The position numbers were made by a program, and so were the translations under genes. From contig CAMPHD010000177.1 in the NCBI GenBank assembly GCA_946885765.1, forward strand, positions 1 through 6,958: a DNA stretch of 6,958 nt. Direction: 5' to 3'. The notes under the pieces were generated by a model. That model had not been told where the DNA came from. It saw only the letters and a program-made list of their open reading frames with translations, and searched no databases. Below, one piece after another: positions 5,860 through 6,958 of the stretch (the stretch's first letter is position 1; the number at the start of each line of letters is the position of its first letter). The DNA is from an uncultured Thalassospira sp. (GTDB lineage Bacteria; Pseudomonadota; Alphaproteobacteria; Rhodospirillales_A; Thalassospiraceae).

Positions 5860-6958
5860 ATGCTTATTGGCATTCCGAAAGAAATCAAAAACCATGAATA
5901 TCGCGTCGGCCTGACCCCGAGTTCCGTGCGTGAAGCAACGGCACACGGGCATGACGTCATCATCGAAACCAATGCCGGTGCCGGTATCGGTTGCAGCAAC
6001 GATGATTATGTCGCGGCTGGCGCAAAAATCGTCGATACCGCAGCGGAAATCTTTGCCAAATCCGAAATGGTCGTGAAGGTCAAGGAACCGCAAAAGGTCG
6101 AATACGAACAGCTCCGCGAGGGGCAGCTTCTGTTTACCTATCTGCATCTGGCACCCGATCCCGAACAGACCGCGGGTCTGGTCAAATCCGGTGTGACGGC
6201 CATTGCCTATGAAACCGTCACTGATAAAAATGGTGGTTTGCCGTTGCTGGCACCGATGTCCGAAGTTGCCGGTCGCATGGCCCCACAGGTTGGTGCCGCC
6301 GCCCTGCAAAGAGCCAATGGCGGACGCGGCATGCTGTTGGGTGGTGTGCCCGGCGTTGCCCCTGCCAAGGTGGTTGTAATTGGCGGTGGCGTGGTTGGCA
6401 CCAATGCCGCGCGTATTGCCGCAGGCATGGGCGCGGATGTCATCATTCTCGACAAGAATGTCAAACGCCTGACCTATATTGACGATGTGTTTGGCCCGCG
6501 CATCAAAACGCAATATGCCACCATCGATGACACCGAGGCACTGGTCTATGATGCCGACATGGTTGTCGGCGCGGTCCTGATCCCGGGTGCCGCAGCACCG
6601 AAACTGATCCACAAGAACCAGCTTTCAAAAATGAAGCCCAGTTCGGTGATTGTCGATGTCGCGATTGATCAGGGCGGCTGCTTTGAAACATCCAAAGCCA
6701 CCACCCATGCCGATCCGACCTATATCGTTGATGACGTGGTGCATTACTGCGTTGCCAACATGCCAGGCGCCGTTGCCCGCACATCGACCTTTGCGCTCAA
6801 CAACGCAACCCTGCCCTTCACCCTTGCCCTTGCCGACAAGGGCTGGAAAAAAGCCTGTCAGGATGATCCCCATCTGGCGGCGGGCCTGAACGTCCATGAA
6901 GGTCGCATCACCTATGAAGCGGTCGCGCGTGACCTTGGCTACGATTACATACCGCTGT
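5860..6958 (+). CDS. ald: Alanine dehydrogenase (3' end cut by window)
   Basis: This enzyme catalyses NAD-dependent oxidative deamination of L-alanine to pyruvate and ammonium, and the reverse. The ATG at 5860 follows GGGAGAG (5848-5854). The frame stays open to the window end, giving 366 residues; the family is about 371, so only a few codons should be missing. The start MLIGIPKEIKNHEYRVGLTP is a family signature. Catalytic and substrate residues are in place at R15, K75, H96 and D270, the same numbers as in the Mycobacterium tuberculosis enzyme (from memory). The NAD-binding Rossmann region has VVVIGGGVVG (171-180) and the adenosine-ribose aspartate D198. No defect is visible. It is divergent from the lrp-family regulator, which probably controls it so that alanine is used as a carbon and nitrogen source when present. 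Confidence 0.96.
   Translation, partial: MLIGIPKEIKNHEYRVGLTPSSVREATAHGHDVIIETNAGAGIGCSNDDYVAAGAKIVDTAAEIFAKSEMVVKVKEPQKVEYEQLREGQLLFTYLHLAPDPEQTAGLVKSGVTAIAYETVTDKNGGLPLLAPMSEVAGRMAPQVGAAALQRANGGRGMLLGGVPGVAPAKVVVIGGGVVGTNAARIAAGMGADVIILDKNVKRLTYIDDVFGPRIKTQYATIDDTEALVYDADMVVGAVLIPGAAAPKLIHKNQLSKMKPSSVIVDVAIDQGGCFETSKATTHADPTYIVDDVVHYCVANMPGAVARTSTFALNNATLPFTLALADKGWKKACQDDPHLAAGLNVHEGRITYEAVARDLGYDYIPL

Noticed and set aside
5827..6612. Minus-strand open frame of 261 codons opposite ald
   Set aside because: It is fully antisense to an intact, highly conserved enzyme gene, with a Gly/His/Asp-rich low-meaning translation typical of a shadow frame.

Overview
The window looks like ordinary chromosome from a moderately GC-rich proteobacterium. 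The protein styles, the Lrp-ald pairing and the codon use suggest an alphaproteobacterium, possibly Rhodospirillales or Thalassospira-like. That placement is an impression from composition and family resemblance, not the result of a search. I see no mobile element, CRISPR array, rRNA or tRNA.

Left part (1-4229): a putrescine/polyamine ABC uptake system in the order potF (5' truncated), potG, potH, potI, all on the plus strand. PotF is the periplasmic binding protein, PotG the ATPase, and PotH and PotI the two permease subunits. potG-potH and potH-potI overlap by ATGA, so the three are tightly coupled. potF is set apart by a strong intrinsic terminator (896-926) and a gap of about 325 bp. That gap holds a perfect 12-bp inverted repeat, a nested hairpin and a direct repeat just upstream of potG. 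potG starts at a non-ATG codon. The unit ends at a strong hairpin with U-tracts on both sides (4195-4229).

Middle (4264-5231): a TetR-family repressor gene on the minus strand, convergent with potGHI and sharing the bidirectional terminator. Upstream of it is a good sigma-70 promoter with two ATTAAT palindromes one helical turn apart between the -35 and -10, a likely autoregulatory operator. The 254-bp gap beyond it holds further dyads and the terminator of the next gene.

Right part (5232-6958): an Lrp/AsnC-family regulator on the minus strand, divergent from ald (alanine dehydrogenase), which runs off the right edge a few codons before its expected end. The 169-bp intergenic region holds a 15-bp palindrome with 6-bp arms and a 3-bp centre, the size and symmetry of an Lrp-family site. 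The layout matches the known aldR-ald arrangement, where the regulator senses an amino acid and controls alanine catabolism.

No new biological system is evident. The best leads are the structured potG leader, the mixed PotF/PotD-like ligand pocket of the binding protein, and the two candidate operators.
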